A stretch of DNA of 64,000 bases from Streptomyces mirabilis (GCF_039503195.1 NZ_JBCJKP010000001.1:5890001-5954000); one strand, 5' to 3'. Positions 16,857 to 26,347 are shown, numbered from the stretch's first letter. Numbers and translations are program-made. The notes: generated by a model not told the origin, from the sequence alone.

Positions 16857-18599
16857 GTGCCGATCGTGGCTCAGAGCACCGAGACCACCGACTGGGTCTC
16901 CCGTTTCGCGGATGAGGTCATCGAGGAATCGGAGCGTCGGGCCCCGGGCAAACCTGTGGTCGTCGCGTCCGGGCTCTCCCCGTCCGGCCCGATCCACCTC
17001 GGCAACCTCCGCGAGGTCATGACCCCGCACCTGGTCGCCGACGAGATCCGCCGCCGCGGGTACACCGTGCGCCACCTGCTCTCCTGGGACGACTACGACC
17101 GCTACCGCAAGGTCCCGGTCGGCATCCCCGGCATCGACGAGTCCTGGGCCGAGCACATCGGCAAGCCGCTGACCTCCGTCCCGGCCCCCAAGGGCTCGGA
17201 GCACCCGAACTGGGCCGAGCACTTCAAGGCCGCGATGGTCGAGGCGCTGGCCGAGCTCGGCGTCGAGTACGACGGGATCAGCCAGACCGAGCAGTACACC
17301 TCCGGTGTCTACCGCGACCAGGTGCTGTTCGCGATGAAGCACCGCGGTGACATCGACGCGATCCTCGAGCAGTACCGGACCAAGAAGGGCCCCGCGAAGA
17401 AGCAGCAGGGCCAGAAGCCGGTCGACGAGGCCGAGCTCGAAGCCGCCGAAGGCTCCGGCGCCGCCGCCGAGGACGACGGCAGCTCGGCCGCCGGGTACTA
17501 CCCGTACAAGCCCTACTGCGGCCAGTGCGAGAAGGACCTCACCACCGTCACCTCGTACGACGACGAGACCACCGAGCTGGCCTACACCTGCTCCGCCTGC
17601 GGCTTCTCCGAGACCGTCCGGCTGAGCGAGTTCAACCGCGGCAAGCTGGTGTGGAAGGTCGACTGGCCCATGCGCTGGGCCTACGAGGGCGTCATCTTCG
17701 AGCCGAGCGGGGTCGACCACTCCTCCCCGGGGTCCTCCTTCCAGGTGGGCGGCCAGATCGTGGGCATCTTCGGCGGCAAGCAGCCGATCGGGCCCATGTA
17801 CGCCTTCGTCGGCATCTCCGGCATGGCCAAGATGTCCAGCAGCAAGGGCGGGGTGCCCACCCCCGCCGACGCACTCCAGATCATGGAGCCGCAGCTGCTG
17901 CGCTGGCTGTACGCCCGCCGCCGTCCTAACCAGTCGTTCAAGATCGCCTTCGACCAGGAGATCCAGCGGCTGTACGACGAGTGGGACAAGCTCGCGGGCA
18001 AGGTCGCCGACGGCTCGGTCCTCCCGGCCGACGCCGCCGCGTACGCGCGCGCGGTCGGCACCGCCGCCGGAGAGCTGCCCAGGACCCCCCGCCCGATGCC
18101 GTACCGCACCCTCGCCTCCGTCGCCGACATCACCGCCGGCGCCGAGGACCAGACCCTGCGGATCCTGAGCGAGCTCGACCCCGAGAACCCGCTCGCCTCC
18201 CTGGACGAGGCCCGGCCCCGGCTCGACAAGGCCGAGACCTGGATCAACACCCAGGTGCCGGCCGAGGAGCGCACCGTCGTGCGCGACGAGCCGGACGTCG
18301 ACCTGCTCAAGTCGCTCGACGACCAGGGCCGCGAGTCGCTGCGGCTGCTCCAGGACGGGCTCGAGCAGAACTGGTCCCTGGACGGCCTCACCCACCTCGT
18401 CTACGGCGTCCCCAAGGTCCAGGCCGGCTTCCCCGCCGACGCCACCGCCAAGGAGCTCCCGTCGGAGATCAAGGTCGCCCAGCGCACGTTCTTCGCGCTG
18501 CTGTACCACCTGCTGGTCGGGCGTGACACCGGTCCGCGCCTGCCCACGCTGCTGCTCGCCGTCGGACAGGACCGGGTGCGCAAGCTGCTCGGCGCGTAG
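16857..18599 (+). CDS. lysS: Class I lysyl-tRNA synthetase (archaeal type)
   Basis: 580 residues. This is the class I form of LysRS, typical of archaea and found in a minority of bacteria, unrelated to the usual class II LysS. The HIGH motif is HLGN (residues 47-50, in SGLSPSGPIHLGNLRE) and the KMSKS motif is KMSSSK (325-330). A zinc-finger pair CxxC at 221/224 and 245/248 sits in the connective region after an Ala/Glu-rich stretch. The GTG at 16857 gives MPIVAQSTETTDW, which I recall as the streptomycete N-terminus; an ATG at 16842 and a GTG at 16866 are alternatives. Streptomycetes usually also carry class II LysRS. It ends before a 40-bp palindrome. Confidence 0.95.
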   Translation: MPIVAQSTETTDWVSRFADEVIEESERRAPGKPVVVASGLSPSGPIHLGNLREVMTPHLVADEIRRRGYTVRHLLSWDDYDRYRKVPVGIPGIDESWAEHIGKPLTSVPAPKGSEHPNWAEHFKAAMVEALAELGVEYDGISQTEQYTSGVYRDQVLFAMKHRGDIDAILEQYRTKKGPAKKQQGQKPVDEAELEAAEGSGAAAEDDGSSAAGYYPYKPYCGQCEKDLTTVTSYDDETTELAYTCSACGFSETVRLSEFNRGKLVWKVDWPMRWAYEGVIFEPSGVDHSSPGSSFQVGGQIVGIFGGKQPIGPMYAFVGISGMAKMSSSKGGVPTPADALQIMEPQLLRWLYARRRPNQSFKIAFDQEIQRLYDEWDKLAGKVADGSVLPADAAAYARAVGTAAGELPRTPRPMPYRTLASVADITAGAEDQTLRILSELDPENPLASLDEARPRLDKAETWINTQVPAEERTVVRDEPDVDLLKSLDDQGRESLRLLQDGLEQNWSLDGLTHLVYGVPKVQAGFPADATAKELPSEIKVAQRTFFALLYHLLVGRDTGPRLPTLLLAVGQDRVRKLLGA

Positions 18600-18615
18600 G
18601 GCCTTCGGCTGTACG

Positions 18616-18655
18616 AGGAAGGGGGCGCCCGGTGATCACCGGGCGCCCCCTTCCT
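18616..18655. terminator. Perfect 40-bp palindrome between convergent genes (bidirectional terminator)
   Basis: AGGAAGGGGGCGCCCGGTGA at 18616-18635 is followed without any loop bases by its exact reverse complement. It lies 16 bp after the lysS stop and 16 bp before the stop of the convergent DUF2637 gene. Confidence 0.85.
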
Positions 18656-18671
18656 GTGCACGCTGACGTGC

Positions 18672-20027
18672 CTACGCGATGTGGTCTTCCTGGAGTTCCG
18701 CCGTGTGGCGGTTGGTGAAGCGGTTGACCATGCGGTCGGCCTCGCGCTGCGGGAGCGTGGTGCCGTACGTCGCCTCCACGTCGCCCCTGAACTGGCCCGA
18801 GGTCGGATAGCTGCCGTCTATCGACTTCTTGAAGACCAGGTAGTAGTCCTCCTCGGTCGGCTCCGAGCCGCCGCCCGCGCCCAGCTCACGGGTCCGGCCC
18901 GGGCCGGACGGGATCGGGAAGGTACCGGTGTCCTCCGGAGAGGGCTCCGGGGCGGCGACAGGCTGCTCCTCGTACCGCTGCTGCGGGAACGTCTGCTGCT
19001 CGAACCGCCGCTGTTCTTCGAACTGCTGCCGAGCCCGGAACTGCTGCTGCTCCTCGAACTGCTCGGCCTGCTGCTGCTCCTCGTACCACTGCCGGTACGC
19101 GACATCGGGGTCGTACGTCGGGTCGTAGCCGCCCTGATACGCGACGGACTGGGGGTCCCGCGCCTGAAGCCACTGACTCTGCGGCTCGGCGTAGTCCTCC
19201 GGCTGCTCGAAGAACTCGTTCGCCTCGGCGGCGGGAAGCTGTTCCCGGACAGGCGTCGCGTTGCTCCGTACGACGGGTGCCGTCGCTTCCGGCTCGCGCG
19301 CCACCGCCAACTGCGGCGCCGGGGGCAGGAGGGCCGGCTCGATGCCCGCCGCCGCCAGGCCGGAGGGGGCGGTCTCGGCGAGCGGCACGCCGTAGCGGGC
19401 CAGGCGCAGCGGCATCAACGACTCCACCGGGGCCTTGCGGCGCCAGGCGCGGCCGAAGCGGGAGCGCAGGCGGGCCTGGTAGACGAGACGTTCCTGCTCC
19501 AGCTTGATGACCTGCTCGTAGGAGCGCAGCTCCCACAGCTTCATACGGCGCCACAGGAGGAAGGTGGGGAGCGGGGAGAGCATCCAGCGGGTGAGGCGGA
19601 CGCCTTCCATGTGCTTGTCGGCGGTGATGTCCGCGATCCGGCCGATCGCGTGCCGGGCCGCCTCGACGGAGACCACGAACAGGACCGGGATGACCGCGTG
19701 CATGCCGACGCCCAGCGGGTCCGGCCAGGCCGCCGCGCCGTTGAAGGCGATCGTCGCGACCGTCAGCAGCCACGCCGTCTGGCGCAGCAGTGGGAAGGGG
19801 ATGCGGATCCAGGTCAGCAGGAGGTCCAGGGCGAGCAGGACGCAGATACCCGCGTCGATGCCTATCGGGAAGACGTACGCGAAGTTCCCGAAGCCCTTCT
19901 TGAGGGCCAGCTCGCGCACGGCCGCGTAGGAACCCGCGAAGCCGATTCCCGCGATGACGAGCGCACCGGCGACGACCACACCGATGAGAATCCGGTGCAT
20001 TCGTGTGAGCTGGATTGGCGCGGACAC
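18672..20027 (-). CDS. DUF2637 (SpdB-like) membrane protein
   Basis: 451 residues. Four hydrophobic segments lie in the first about 130 residues (ILIGVVVAGALVIAGIGFAG, FAYVFPIGIDAGICVLLALD, TAWLLTVATIAFNGAAAWP, GMHAVIPVLFVVSVEAARHA), the DUF2637 layout known from plasmid-transfer Spd proteins and their chromosomal relatives. A basic region follows (RRMKLWELRSYEQVIKLEQE), then a long Gln/Glu/Phe-rich low-complexity stretch (about 320-400) and a helical C-terminal domain (EEDYYLVFKKSIDGSYPTSG). The GTG at 20025-20027 has a GGAGAGGGGAG ribosome site at good spacing. The function is unknown; a link to conjugation or septal membranes is inferred only from the family. Confidence 0.88.
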   Translation of the reverse strand: MSAPIQLTRMHRILIGVVVAGALVIAGIGFAGSYAAVRELALKKGFGNFAYVFPIGIDAGICVLLALDLLLTWIRIPFPLLRQTAWLLTVATIAFNGAAAWPDPLGVGMHAVIPVLFVVSVEAARHAIGRIADITADKHMEGVRLTRWMLSPLPTFLLWRRMKLWELRSYEQVIKLEQERLVYQARLRSRFGRAWRRKAPVESLMPLRLARYGVPLAETAPSGLAAAGIEPALLPPAPQLAVAREPEATAPVVRSNATPVREQLPAAEANEFFEQPEDYAEPQSQWLQARDPQSVAYQGGYDPTYDPDVAYRQWYEEQQQAEQFEEQQQFRARQQFEEQRRFEQQTFPQQRYEEQPVAAPEPSPEDTGTFPIPSGPGRTRELGAGGGSEPTEEDYYLVFKKSIDGSYPTSGQFRGDVEATYGTTLPQREADRMVNRFTNRHTAELQEDHIA

Positions 20028-20203
20028 CCGTACTCCCCTCTCCTTGCGTGTTGTTGCGCGCAACAGGGTGGCACATGTGTACGGCGCACGGGCGGCCGGT
20101 ATGGCAGGAGCCCGGCCCGCGAGGTGACCGGACTCCGTCAAATGCCCTGCTGGGCAGGCGAGTTGCGCGCCGACGCCCGTGAAATGTCAGTACTTCTCGA
20201 ATG

Positions 20204-21094
20204 TCAGTTCTTCTTGGCGGCCGACGCCGAAGGCTTGGAGCTGGCCGACGCCGACGGGGAAGCCGACTTCGAGGGGCTCGCGGACTTGGAGGGGGAGGCC
20301 GACTGCGACGGGGCGGTGGTCGCCCGGCTGCCGTCCTGGTTCGCGGAGGCCACCGAGGCCACCGCCTCCTTGGCGGCCTTCTCCGCGGCCTTCATCAGGT
20401 CGTCCGCGCTGGGGGCCTTGTCGCCGGCGAGACCGGCGCCGTTGTAGTCGAGCGTGATGACGACGTTCTCGACGCGCGTCACGACCGTCTGCTGCTTGAA
20501 GGAGCCTTCCTTCTTCTTCAGGCCGTAGCGCACCGCCGTCGACGCGTCGCCGATCCCGGAGGCCGGCTCCGACCGGGCGCCCGTCGCGCCGGTCACCGTC
20601 TGCGCGTCCTTGACCTGCTTGTCGTAGTAGGTCTGCGCGAGCTGGTTGCCCTCACCGCGGGTCGCGTCCGAGTCGAAACGCAGCAGGGAGACGTTCAGCC
20701 AGCGGAACTGGGACCCCTTGACGCCCTTGTTGTCGAGGCTGTTCCAGGAGCAGCTGCTGCGGTCCTTCGCGTCGTCCGACTTGCCCGACTTGGCGGACTT
20801 CAGGCCCTTCGGTACGAGTTCGCCCAGCGTCTTCTGCGAGAACACCGAGCAGGGGGCCGGCAGGGTCGCGTACGCGGCCGGCTTGACGGCGTCCGCGGAG
20901 GTGCTCGGGGACGCGGACGAGGTCGCGGCCGTGCCCTTCTGGGCGGCGTTGTCGGTGCTCGAACCCGATCCCGAGCCGGAGCCGGAGTCCGAGGAACAGC
21001 CGGCGGCGGCGAGCACCACCGGGACGGCGGCTGCGCTGACAAGGATGCGGGTGAGTCGCGGGGCTCGGCCTACTCGCTGTGCTGGTCGGTGCAT
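20204..21094 (-). CDS. DUF3558-type lipoprotein
   Basis: 296 residues. A lipoprotein signal (RILVSAAAVPVVLAAAGCSS) with lipobox AAGC is followed by a Ser/Gly linker. The folded domain (about 75-225) shows the DUF3558 pattern with LPAPCSVFSQKTLGELVPKG, RSSCSWNSLDNKG and two Cys that probably pair. The C-terminus is a Ser/Ala/Pro/Lys-rich tail made of repeated SASPSK units. Exported and membrane-anchored; the role is unknown, and relatives are often near signalling or transport genes. The ATG at 21092-21094 has a GAAGGAAC ribosome site. The next gene upstream is a paralogue in the same direction, separated by 147 bp. Confidence 0.88.
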   Translation of the reverse strand: MHRPAQRVGRAPRLTRILVSAAAVPVVLAAAGCSSDSGSGSGSGSSTDNAAQKGTAATSSASPSTSADAVKPAAYATLPAPCSVFSQKTLGELVPKGLKSAKSGKSDDAKDRSSCSWNSLDNKGVKGSQFRWLNVSLLRFDSDATRGEGNQLAQTYYDKQVKDAQTVTGATGARSEPASGIGDASTAVRYGLKKKEGSFKQQTVVTRVENVVITLDYNGAGLAGDKAPSADDLMKAAEKAAKEAVASVASANQDGSRATTAPSQSASPSKSASPSKSASPSASASSKPSASAAKKN

Positions 21095-21241
21095 GGTTCC
21101 TTCACTCGTGGCGCTCGTGGTGCGACCGCACATGGCTGGTGCGGCCGGTCGGGTCCGAGGGGCCACGGTACGCGGTGAGGCAGCCGTGCGTTTCCTGTTC
21201 GAGGGGTTCGCGTGGGGTGCCCCCGCGCCCCGGCGGACCCG

Positions 21242-22066
21242 CTAGCCGTTGAACCGGTCGACGAGCTTGTGCGCCAGATTCCGGGCCTTGTCCTGCATTT
21301 CTTTGCTGTCCGGGGTGCCTGTGGAGGCGGTCGGCTGCTCGGCGTACTCGATCCTCACGATCACGTTGGACGTGCGGAACACCACAGTCACGGTGCGCTG
21401 CTGCGCCGTCGATGAGCCGGAGTTGAGTTTGTCGTTGAGGAACGCCTCGTCGCCCAGACCGCTGAGCTTGCGGGGCTGGAGGTCGGCGGGGGTCTCGCTC
21501 GGGCCGGCCGAGGTCGAGGCGGAGGCGGAGGCGGTCGAGGAGGCGGACGAGGAGGGGGTCGCCGAAGGGGTGGCGGTGGCGGAACCGCTGCCGGACGGCG
21601 TGGCCGAAGCGGAGGCCTCGGGGAGGTTCGCCGCGGTCTCCTCGGTCGCGTAGATGTCCTGGGCGCGGGAGTCGTCGCTCACCGCGTTGTCGTACGAGAC
21701 CACGCGCTCGAAGTCGACGCTGAGATGGTCGGTGGCGTCCGTGGACTCCACCTTCCAGCCGCAGCCGACGCGGCGGTCGGTGTCGTAGGTGAGGGTGGCC
21801 TGGCCCTCGTACGCCGTGTCGCGACGGTCCTGGTCGGTGATCTGCCTGATGCCGGGCAGCAGGGAGTCGAGGCTGTCGTGGCTCACCGCGGCGCAGGCCT
21901 CCGGGAGCGTGCGGTACTTGCCCGGCTGGGCGGCCGGGGTGTTCACGCTGACGTCGCCCGGCTTGGGGTCGGCCGCCGTGCCCTTGCTTCCCGAACCTCC
22001 GGTGCAGCCGGCCAGCAGGGCCGCGAGGAGCGCGGCGATACCGGGAACGTACGCCTTCCGCTGCAC
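21242..22066 (-). CDS. DUF3558-type lipoprotein, paralogue
   Basis: 274 residues. The lipoprotein signal is VPGIAALLAALLAGCTGG (lipobox LAGC). The domain matches its downstream neighbour in layout: LPEACAAVSHDSLDSLLPGI, then VGCGWKVES, then a DFERVVSYDN strand, and C-terminal RTVTVVFRTSNVIVRIEYA. A Ser/Ala/Thr-rich low-complexity insert (about 155-205) sits inside the domain rather than at the end. The GTG at 22064-22066 has a GAGAGGAG ribosome site. With the gene at 20204-21094 it forms a diverged tandem duplicate. Function unknown; it is divergent from rtcB. Confidence 0.86.
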   Translation of the reverse strand: MQRKAYVPGIAALLAALLAGCTGGSGSKGTAADPKPGDVSVNTPAAQPGKYRTLPEACAAVSHDSLDSLLPGIRQITDQDRRDTAYEGQATLTYDTDRRVGCGWKVESTDATDHLSVDFERVVSYDNAVSDDSRAQDIYATEETAANLPEASASATPSGSGSATATPSATPSSSASSTASASASTSAGPSETPADLQPRKLSGLGDEAFLNDKLNSGSSTAQQRTVTVVFRTSNVIVRIEYAEQPTASTGTPDSKEMQDKARNLAHKLVDRFNG

Positions 22067-22279
22067 GGTCGGGCTCCTCTCGACGACTCCCGGGGCCTGT
22101 GGCCGGGATGCTCTGTGGTGCTGTCCTGTGGTTATTCGGTTGCCGCGCGGGGGCGGCCCCTGCAGACAATGTGTATCGCACGCACAGCCGTGGACGCCGG
22201 TCCGTTGTCCTATACGTCGACCTTGGCGCGGGTTTTGCGTTCTATGACTTTTGTCGTTTGCCGGGGGAATGAGGATGTT

Positions 22280-23473
22280 ATGTCGTACGTAGAGATACCG
22301 GGCGCCAAGGTGCCCATCCGCATGTGGACGGACCCCGCGTCGGTCGAGGACGTGGCCCTGCGCCAGCTCCAGAACGTGGCCACGCTTCCGTGGATCAAGG
22401 GCCTCGCCGTCATGCCGGACGTCCACTACGGCAAGGGCGCGACGGTCGGCTCGGTCATCGCCATGCGCGACGCGGTGTGTCCGGCGGCGGTGGGGGTCGA
22501 CATCGGCTGCGGGATGTCCGCCGTCAAGACGTCGCTCACCGCCAATGATCTGCCGGGGGATCTTTCGCGGCTTCGGTCGAAGATCGAGGAGGCGATTCCG
22601 GTGGGGCGGGGGATGCACGACTCCCCGGTCGATCCGGGCGGCTTCCACGGGCTGGCGACGAGTGGGTGGGACGACTTCTGGGGGCGGTTCGACGGGGTTG
22701 CGGAGGCGGTCAAGTTCCGTGAGGAGCGTGCGACCAAGCAGATGGGCACGCTGGGCGGGGGCAACCACTTCGTTGAAATCTGCACGGACACGACCGGCGC
22801 CGTCTGGCTGATGCTGCACTCCGGGTCGCGCAACATCGGCAAGGAACTGGCCGAGTACCACATCGGCGTCGCCCAGAAGCTCCCGCACAACCAGGGGCTG
22901 GTCGACCGTGACCTCGCGGTCTTCGTGACGGACACTCCGCAGATGGCCGCGTACCGCAATGACCTGTTCTGGGCGCAGGAGTACGCGAAGTACAACCGCA
23001 CCCTGATGATGGCGCTCCTGAAGGACGTGATCCGCAAGGAATTCAAGAAGGCGAAGCCGACCTTCGAGCAGGAGATCAGCGCGCATCACAACTACGTCGC
23101 CGAAGAGCGGTACGACGGAATGGACCTGCTGGTCACCCGCAAGGGCGCGATCCGCGCGGGCTCCGGCGAGCACGGAATCATTCCGGGCTCGATGGGCACG
23201 GGTTCGTACATCGTGAAGGGACTCGGCAACGAGAAGGCCTTCAACTCCGCGTCGCACGGCGCGGGCCGGCGCATGAGCCGCAACGCGGCGAAGCGTCGCT
23301 TCTCGACCCGGGACCTGGAGGAGCAGACGCAGGGCGTCGAGTGCCGTAAGGACTCCGGCGTCGTGGACGAGATCCCGGGTGCGTACAAGCCGATCGAGCA
23401 GGTCATCGAGCAGCAGAGCGACCTCGTGGAGGTCGTGGCGAAGCTGAAGCAGGTCGTCTGTGTGAAGGGCTAG
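22280..23473 (+). CDS. rtcB: RNA-splicing ligase RtcB
   Basis: 397 residues. RtcB joins RNA 2',3'-cyclic phosphate or 3'-phosphate ends to 5'-hydroxyl ends using GTP and Mn2+. Conserved blocks are all present: DIGCGM with the metal-binding Cys78, GGGNHF (159-164), HSGSRNIG (180-187), the HHNY motif (269-272), GSMGTGSYIVKG, and SHGAGR (325-330) with His326, the residue expected to carry GMP. The ATG at 22280 is preceded by a GAGG ribosome site with five-base spacing; an ATG at 22275 is out of frame. I see no archease or RtcA gene nearby, so it stands alone. RNA repair after stress or toxin cleavage is the usual inference for bacterial RtcB. Confidence 0.96.
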   Translation: MSYVEIPGAKVPIRMWTDPASVEDVALRQLQNVATLPWIKGLAVMPDVHYGKGATVGSVIAMRDAVCPAAVGVDIGCGMSAVKTSLTANDLPGDLSRLRSKIEEAIPVGRGMHDSPVDPGGFHGLATSGWDDFWGRFDGVAEAVKFREERATKQMGTLGGGNHFVEICTDTTGAVWLMLHSGSRNIGKELAEYHIGVAQKLPHNQGLVDRDLAVFVTDTPQMAAYRNDLFWAQEYAKYNRTLMMALLKDVIRKEFKKAKPTFEQEISAHHNYVAEERYDGMDLLVTRKGAIRAGSGEHGIIPGSMGTGSYIVKGLGNEKAFNSASHGAGRRMSRNAAKRRFSTRDLEEQTQGVECRKDSGVVDEIPGAYKPIEQVIEQQSDLVEVVAKLKQVVCVKG

Positions 23474-23657
23474 TCCAGCCTGAATCGGTCCGCGTCAGGC
23501 TCGCGTTCAGCCACAGGGAAGTCCGCCTTCGTTCTTGGTCAGGCCCTCGGTCGGGATGGCAGTCCCGGCCGGGGGTCGTCGTGTTTGATGGTGTGGCGCG
23601 AGCCTGGGCGGGAGTTCTGGTGTCGTACGGGTGATCTGTGCGGATCACCCCGGTGAG

Positions 23658-24908
23658 TCAGCGGAGGCGCTTTTCCAGGAGGGTCACCGCGTACGGGCTG
23701 CCCAGGCCGCCGTCCTTGGCGGTCTGTTCGCCCACGACCGTGTAGCCGGCTGCCTGGTAGTACTCGCGCAGGCGGGGGTTGGTGGAGAGGCAGTCCAGGC
23801 GGGACAGCGGGCGGCCCGCGGCTGCGATGCGGCGTTCCGCCTCCGCCAGCATGTGGCGGCCCGCTCCGGGCGGGGCCACGCGGCGGTCGGTCATCAGGCG
23901 GTGGATGTAGGCGGCGGTGGGGGGTTGGGGACCCCAGGCGGCCGGGTCGTCCCACCAGAGTTCCCAGGCGCCCGCCACCTGGTCGCCCTGGAGGGCCAGC
24001 CAGACTTCGCCCTCGGTCAGACGGGTGCGGAAGTGGGGCTCGGTGAGTTGGCCCGGCTTCCACTGGTCGATGCCTTGGGAGAGCTGCCAGTGGGCCGCTT
24101 CGTCCCGGAGGCGGACCAGGGCGGGGATGTCCGTCTCGGTCGCCCGGCGGAAGGTGAGGGGGGAGGGGGGCTCGAGGAGGTGTGTGCGCAGGGCCGAGGC
24201 GAAGGTGGGAGGCAGACCCAGGGTCTCGGTGACGTAGGACTCGACCGACCCGTAGCGGGACTTCAGGTCCGACAGGAATCTGGTCATGATCTCGGCGGGG
24301 GCCGTGCCGTAGGCCGGCCACAGGAGTTCGCGGTCGGCGTTGTCGGTGCGCCAGTCCGCGACCAGCAGGGGCGTGGCACGTTCCGTCAGGGTGAAGTCGT
24401 CGGTGATCGTCTGCTCGGGGACGCCCAGGAGAGACAGGACCAACGCCGCCACCAGGCCCGTGCGGTCCTTGCCCGAGGCGCAGTGGACGACCAGGGGGGT
24501 GTCCGATTCGGCCGCTGCCCCGATCAGTTGCAGTGTCTCGCGGATTTCCTTCGTGCCGTCCTCGGCGACCTCCGCGTAGCGGGCCGCCAGGTAGGGGCCG
24601 GGGGCGACGGACGGGGGCAGCGCCGCCTGGTCGTACGGGCGGTGCTCGATGCTCTGGTTGTGGTAGGTGAGGGAGGGGTGCTCGGGGACGCGGCCCTTCG
24701 CGTCGATCTCCCAGGGGTAGCGGAGGTCCACGACCGTGCGGATGCCGAGCGAGAGGAAGAGATCCCAGTCCCGCGTCCCGGGGGTCAGTTTGCCGAGGGA
24801 GTCCGCGCGGTACAGGCGGGACCGGCGGACCGTACGGCCGTCCGCGGTGGTGTATCCGCCCAGGTCGCGGAAGTTGTGCAGACGGGCGAAGAGTATGTGT
24901 CTGTTCAC
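23658..24908 (-). CDS. Tyrosine phosphatase / GNAT acetyltransferase fusion
   Basis: 416 residues with two domains. Residues about 8-240 form a dual-specificity-like tyrosine phosphatase of the Y_phosphatase3 type: NFRDLGGYTT near the start, and the catalytic loop HCASGKDRTG (142-151) with nucleophile Cys143 and Arg149. Residues about 270-416 form a GNAT acetyltransferase domain (LTFRRATETDIPALVRLRDE, AYIHRLMTDRRVAPPGAGRH as the acetyl-CoA loop, YYQAAGYTVVGE). The second domain lacks nothing obvious. The GTG at 24908 is the only sensible start; no clear ribosome site is visible. The substrates are unknown. Confidence 0.9.
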   Translation of the reverse strand: MNRHILFARLHNFRDLGGYTTADGRTVRRSRLYRADSLGKLTPGTRDWDLFLSLGIRTVVDLRYPWEIDAKGRVPEHPSLTYHNQSIEHRPYDQAALPPSVAPGPYLAARYAEVAEDGTKEIRETLQLIGAAAESDTPLVVHCASGKDRTGLVAALVLSLLGVPEQTITDDFTLTERATPLLVADWRTDNADRELLWPAYGTAPAEIMTRFLSDLKSRYGSVESYVTETLGLPPTFASALRTHLLEPPSPLTFRRATETDIPALVRLRDEAAHWQLSQGIDQWKPGQLTEPHFRTRLTEGEVWLALQGDQVAGAWELWWDDPAAWGPQPPTAAYIHRLMTDRRVAPPGAGRHMLAEAERRIAAAGRPLSRLDCLSTNPRLREYYQAAGYTVVGEQTAKDGGLGSPYAVTLLEKRLR

Positions 24909-24945
24909 GTCGCGGCAGCGTACGGCGGACGTACGGCTGCCGCGA

Positions 24946-25140
24946 TCACTTCGCGTGGGATATCGCGTAGATCATGACGAAGGCCACGATGTGGATGCCG
25001 AAGAGGAAGTACGCGAGGTACCACCAGACGTAGCGCTGGTTCTTCTTCTCCGCGGCGAGGTGGCGGCGCTCCGCGGAGGGCGCGTTCGACGTCTCGTCCG
25101 ACGTTTCGTCCGGCGCCTCGATCGGTGTCCCGTCCGGCAT
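24946..25140 (-). CDS. Small single-pass membrane protein coupled to the SDR gene
   Basis: 64 residues. An acidic Thr/Glu-rich N-terminus and a basic patch (RRHLAAEKKNQRY) lead to one transmembrane helix (WWYLAYFLFGIHIVAFVMIY). It resembles the small DUF6126-type proteins of actinomycetes, but I am not sure of the family. Its ATG shares one base with the stop of the SDR gene upstream (TGATG), so translation is probably coupled and the two may act together at the membrane. Confidence 0.75.
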   Translation of the reverse strand: MPDGTPIEAPDETSDETSNAPSAERRHLAAEKKNQRYVWWYLAYFLFGIHIVAFVMIYAISHAK

Positions 25141-25916
25141 CACAGTTCCCGGTGGACCTTGGTGTTCGACGCCTGGGCGCGGGGGCGGACGACGAGGAGG
25201 TCGATGTTGACGTGGCTGGGGCGGGTGACGGCCCAGGTGATGGTGTCGGCGACGTCGTCGGCGGTCAGTGGCTCGGCCACGCCCGCGTAGACCTTGGCCG
25301 CCTTCTCCGAGTCGCCGCCGAAGCGGGTCAGCGCGAACTCGTCCGTCTTGACCATGCCGGGCGCGATCTCGATGACCCGGACCGGCGTTCCGACGATCTC
25401 CAGGCGGAGGGTCTCGGCGAGGACGTGTTCGGCGTGCTTGGCGGCGACATAGCCCGCGCCGCCCTCGTACGTGCCGTGACCCGCCGTCGACGACAGCACG
25501 ACGACCGTGCCGTCGCCGCTCGCGGTGAGCGCCGGGAGCAGGGCCTGGGTGATGTTCAGCGTGCCGATGACGTTCGTCTCGTACATCTGGCGCCACTCGG
25601 CCGGGTCGCCGGTCGCGACCGGGTCGGCGCCCAGCGCGCCGCCCGCGTTGTTGACCAGGACACCGATCGTCTTGAAGGCGCCGGCGAACTCGTCGACCGC
25701 CGCGCGGTCCGTGACGTCCAGCGCGTACGCGGTCGCCTGGTGGCCCGTCGCGTTGATCTCCTCGGCCAGCGCCTCGATGCGGTCCTTGCGGCGGGCGGTC
25801 AGCACGACGCGGTAGCCGGCCGCGGCCAGCTGCCGGGCAGTCGCCGCGCCGATGCCGCTGCTCGCGCCGGTGACGACGGCGATACGGGAGGAGGCGGAGG
25901 GCACGGCGGACGTCAT
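25140..25916 (-). CDS. Short-chain dehydrogenase/reductase
   Basis: 258 residues, classical SDR. The NAD(P) motif is TGASSGIG, the RR pair after beta-strand 2 (LTARRKDR) favours NADPH, NNAGG follows, and the catalytic Ser and Tyr-x-x-x-Lys are in LSSTAGHG and YVAAK. After the active site the sequence EIAPGMVKTDEFALTRFGG is typical of serine 3-dehydrogenase or YdfG-like enzymes, which act on 3-hydroxy acids; the true substrate is unknown. It is followed by the coupled small membrane protein gene (TGATG). Confidence 0.9.
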   Translation of the reverse strand: MTSAVPSASSRIAVVTGASSGIGAATARQLAAAGYRVVLTARRKDRIEALAEEINATGHQATAYALDVTDRAAVDEFAGAFKTIGVLVNNAGGALGADPVATGDPAEWRQMYETNVIGTLNITQALLPALTASGDGTVVVLSSTAGHGTYEGGAGYVAAKHAEHVLAETLRLEIVGTPVRVIEIAPGMVKTDEFALTRFGGDSEKAAKVYAGVAEPLTADDVADTITWAVTRPSHVNIDLLVVRPRAQASNTKVHREL

Positions 25917-26008
25917 GGGTTGCTCCTAGGACGTGGCTGACGGGCGTACGTGGTGTGGTCGGTCCTCGTCAGGATAGGCAGGCGGTCGGCGTCCGCGGGG
26001 TCGTGGGC

Positions 26009-26347
26009 TCAGGTGCCGCCACGCGGCGCGTACATGATCACGGCCATTCCGGCGAGGCAGATGAGGGCGCCGGTCACGTCCCAGCGGTCGGGACGGTAGC
26101 CGTCCGCGACCATGCCCCAGACGAGGGAGCCGGCCACGAACACTCCGCCGTACGCGGCGAGGATGCGGCCGAACTCGGCGTCCGGCTGGAGTGTCGCCAC
26201 CAAGCCGTAGACGCCGAGCGCCATGACGCCCGCGCCGATCCAGAGCCAGCCGCGGTGCTCGCGCACGCCTTGCCAGACCAGCCAGGCGCCGCCGATCTCG
26301 AAGAGCGCGGCGACGACGAAGAGGGCGGCGGAGCGGACGATCAGCAT
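26009..26347 (-). CDS. YnfA/UPF0060 family membrane protein
   Basis: 112 residues, the usual length of the family. Four transmembrane helices are visible ([79 protein letters not shown]). YnfA resembles small multidrug-resistance transporters, and some members export small cations. The ATG at 26345-26347 gives [10 protein letters not shown]; the longer frame upstream is Arg-rich and unlikely. It stands alone and diverges from the small secreted protein gene. Confidence 0.9.
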   Translation of the reverse strand: MLIVRSAALFVVAALFEIGGAWLVWQGVREHRGWLWIGAGVMALGVYGLVATLQPDAEFGRILAAYGGVFVAGSLVWGMVADGYRPDRWDVTGALICLAGMAVIMYAPRGGT

